From the NCBI GenBank assembly GCA_021730835.1, contig JAKFYP010000118.1, positions 1-8,747 of the forward strand: 8,747 nucleotides of DNA, in the 5' to 3' direction. Position 1 is the stretch's first letter. The number at the start of each line of letters is the position of its first letter. Both the position numbers and the translations under genes were made by a program. This document shows positions 7,086-8,747 of the stretch, one piece after another. The stretch comes from Alphaproteobacteria bacterium (GTDB lineage Bacteria; Pseudomonadota; Alphaproteobacteria; Rickettsiales; UBA998). Under the pieces are notes generated by a model. It was not told where the DNA came from. It was given only the letters and a program-made list of their open reading frames with translations, and made no database searches.

Positions 7086-8747
7086 ATGACCCACTACTCC
7101 CACAATGCTTTCCCCATCCCGGCCTCACCCCGTAAACAGTGGGGGGAGAGAGGACGGGAGCAAGGCCTCTACCACCCCGAGGATGAGCATGATTCCTGCG
7201 GCGTCGGGCTGGTCGCCGCCATTGATGGCAAGCCACGGCGCGAAGTGGTGGAAGCGGGGATTGACGCGCTGAAATCGGTCTGGCATCGCGGCGCGGTCAA
7301 CGCCGACGGCAAGACCGGCGACGGCGCAGGCGTGCATCTCGACCTGCCGCGTGAGTTTTTCCTCGACTATTTGCGCAATTCCGGCAGTCCCGCACCGGGA
7401 GAGGGGCGCTTCGCCGTCGGCATGCTGTTCCTGCCGCGTTACGATTTCGCTGCTCAGGAGGAGGCAAGGCTGGTGATTGAAACCATTGTCATCCGCTTCG
7501 GCTACAATATCCTCGGCTGGCGGCAGGTTCCGGTCAACACTTCCGTGCTCGGGGAAACCGCCCGCCAGAGCTGCCCGGAAATCGTCCAGCTTATCATCGA
7601 GGGGCATGAGGGCGAGAACCGGGCCATTTTTGAAAAACACCTCTATATCATTCGCCGCCGCATCGAAAACAGCATTCAGCGCCGCGCCATCCCCAATGTC
7701 TATTTATGCTCGCTCTCCTGCCGCCATATCATCTACAAGGGGCTGTTTCTCGCGCAGGAATTGACGGCGTTTTATCCCGACCTCAACGACCGGCGTTTTA
7801 CCTCACGCTATATTATCTTTCATCAGCGCTTCTCAACCAATACCAATCCGAGCTGGCATCTGGCGCATCCCTTCCGCACGCTGGCCCATAACGGCGAGAT
7901 CAATACGCTGCGGGGCAATATCAACTGGATGAGCAGCTATGAGGCCAGCTTCGGCTCGGAAGTGCTCAGGCAATACGCCGACGACCTGATCCCGCTGGTG
8001 CAGCCCGGCTCCTCCGATACCGCCGCGCTGGATGCGGTGATGGAGTTGCTGGTGCGCGCCGGAAAGCCCCTGCCGCTGGGCAAGCTCTACCTGCTGCCGC
8101 CCGCATGGTCGCAGGACGCCACTATCCCGGCCTCGCACAAAGCCTTGTTTGAATATTGCAACTGCCTGCTTTCCCCGTGGGACGGCCCGGCGGCGATTGC
8201 CGCGACGGACGGTACATGGGTACTGGCCGGGCTGGATCGGGGAGGGCTGCGCCCGGTACGCTACGCCGTCACCGATAACGGGTTGCTGCTGCTTGGCTCG
8301 GAAACCGGCATGGTCAGCATCACCGGTACGGATTATATCGAGAAGGGCCGCTTAGGGCCGGGTGAGATGATCGCGGTGAATCTGGATGAAGGCAGGCTTT
8401 ATAAGGATTTCGATCTGAAAGACGCGCTGGCGGCGGAGCATCCTTACGAGGAGTGGGTCAAGGAAATTACGCATCTGAGGGATGTGGTGGGAAGCAATCC
8501 CCCTCCCAACCGAGAAATAGCTCCCCCTTTGGGGGGGAGCGGGCGAAAGCAAGGCGGTACGCCGCCGCTTGAGCCGTGGGGGGTAGAAAGCGATGTAATG
8601 CCCCCCCACCAGAATTCCCGTGCTGCGCCCGCGAATTCTGACTCCCCCTCAAGGGGGGAGTTGTCCATCGCCGATCTCCGCCGCCGCCAGTATGCCTGCG
8701 GGATTACCGCCGAAGATATTGAGGAAATCCTGCTGCCGATGGCATCC
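7086..8747 (+). CDS. gltB: Glutamate synthase large subunit, 3'-truncated by window edge
   Basis: The large (alpha) subunit of NADPH-dependent glutamate synthase releases ammonia from glutamine and channels it to 2-oxoglutarate; with GltD it makes two glutamates. The 554 codons present cover the class II glutaminase domain and the start of the central domain. Key features are a 37-residue propeptide, then the nucleophile Cys38 in EHDSCGVGLVAAIDGKPRR, WHRGAVNADGKTGDGAG, the oxyanion-hole AHNGEIN (Asn269, Gly270), EPWDGPAA-like SPWDGPAA, GLDRGGLRPVRY and IEKGRLGPGEMIAV. The propeptide length agrees with that of Azospirillum GltB (36), favouring the ATG at 7086. In-frame ATGs at 7020 and 6930 also exist, and none of the three has a clear ribosome site. 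The frame stays open to the window end. The striking oddity is an insert of about 45 extra residues after THLRDVV (from residue 469) and before ADLRRRQ (529), encoded by a hairpin-rich repeat. Confidence 0.95.
   Translation, partial: MTHYSHNAFPIPASPRKQWGERGREQGLYHPEDEHDSCGVGLVAAIDGKPRREVVEAGIDALKSVWHRGAVNADGKTGDGAGVHLDLPREFFLDYLRNSGSPAPGEGRFAVGMLFLPRYDFAAQEEARLVIETIVIRFGYNILGWRQVPVNTSVLGETARQSCPEIVQLIIEGHEGENRAIFEKHLYIIRRRIENSIQRRAIPNVYLCSLSCRHIIYKGLFLAQELTAFYPDLNDRRFTSRYIIFHQRFSTNTNPSWHLAHPFRTLAHNGEINTLRGNINWMSSYEASFGSEVLRQYADDLIPLVQPGSSDTAALDAVMELLVRAGKPLPLGKLYLLPPAWSQDATIPASHKALFEYCNCLLSPWDGPAAIAATDGTWVLAGLDRGGLRPVRYAVTDNGLLLLGSETGMVSITGTDYIEKGRLGPGEMIAVNLDEGRLYKDFDLKDALAAEHPYEEWVKEITHLRDVVGSNPPPNREIAPPLGGSGRKQGGTPPLEPWGVESDVMPPHQNSRAAPANSDSPSRGELSIADLRRRQYACGITAEDIEEILLPMAS
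7121..7167. repeat. Possible imperfect palindrome in the GltB propeptide coding region
   Basis: GGCCT at 7121-7125 pairs with AGGCC at 7163-7167, and the C-rich CACCCC (7126-7131) faces a G-rich tract (7141-7146). The encoded propeptide segment, PASPRKQWGERGRE, has a composition like that of translated GC-rich palindromic repeats. This may be a degenerate remnant of such an element or simple compositional chance. The signal is weak. Confidence 0.25.
8497..8664. repeat. Palindromic element inserted in frame inside gltB
   Basis: This ~168-bp segment is a chain of inverted repeats: GCTCCCCC/GGGGGAGC (8520-8527, 8533-8540); CAAG-GCGG/CCGC-CTTG with a bulge (8550-8571); GTGGGGGG/CCCCCCAC (8576-8583, 8602-8609); CAGAATTC/GAATTCTG (8610-8617, 8633-8640); and ACTCCCCC/GGGGGAGT (8641-8648, 8654-8661). 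The edges are approximate, set by where the GltB family sequence stops and resumes. The encoded residues (about 471-526) are rich in Pro, Gly, Ser, Arg and Asn and unlike any GltB sequence I know. On the plus strand only the gltB frame is open here: the other two have TGA at 8570 and TAG at 8584. Long minus-strand frames also run across it but look like by-products of composition. The layout recalls protein-coding palindromic elements of Rickettsia, although the sequence is not one I can equate with them. Confidence 0.75.

Noticed and set aside
8352..8668. Three minus-strand open frames across the gltB insert
   Set aside because: They are short, share the stop-poor composition of the repeat and of gltB, and resemble the spurious proteins often predicted from such repeats.
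1..8747. CRISPR arrays, tRNA or rRNA genes, phage or transposase genes
   Set aside because: No regularly spaced direct repeats, cloverleaf sequences or matching protein motifs were seen on either strand.

Overview
The window is a compact stretch of GC-rich bacterial chromosome, most likely from an alphaproteobacterium. The main pointers are a PAS_5-type protein, a frataxin of the proteobacterial/mitochondrial type, an MsbA-related half-ABC transporter and a large glutamate synthase subunit that closely resembles the Azospirillum enzyme. I cannot assign a genus from sequence alone. Almost all of the DNA is coding, and both ends of the window cut through genes.

Layout. (1) 1-1217, plus strand: purA, lacking its first ~27 codons. 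(2) 1214-4634, minus strand: three genes that look co-oriented in one unit, read in the order class A penicillin-binding protein, small PAS_5 protein, unrecognised acidic protein. The last of these meets purA tail to tail, and the two stop codons share the palindrome TTAA. (3) 4660-6843, plus strand: cyaY (frataxin), then a half-size ABC exporter. Only 25 bp separate cyaY from the divergent penicillin-binding protein gene. (4) 6844-7085: a 242-bp intergenic region occupied mostly by nested inverted repeats. (5) 7086-8747, plus strand: gltB, cut by the window end after 554 codons.

Functionally these are core genes: purine synthesis (PurA), peptidoglycan synthesis (PBP1A family) with a possible sensory partner, iron handling for Fe-S assembly (CyaY), lipid or hydrophobic substrate export (ABC protein) and nitrogen assimilation (GltB, itself an Fe-S flavoenzyme). 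I see no phage, transposase, CRISPR, rRNA or tRNA genes.

The most unusual content is two palindromic elements. One is intergenic (about 6848-7058): a MITE-like structure with ~25-bp terminal inverted repeats around three nested hairpins. The other (about 8497-8664) lies inside gltB. It consists of a run of five hairpins yet keeps the gltB reading frame open, adding about 45 residues at the junction between the glutaminase domain and the central domain. This resembles the protein-coding palindromic elements known from Rickettsia (RPEs) and is the best candidate here for something not previously described in this lineage.
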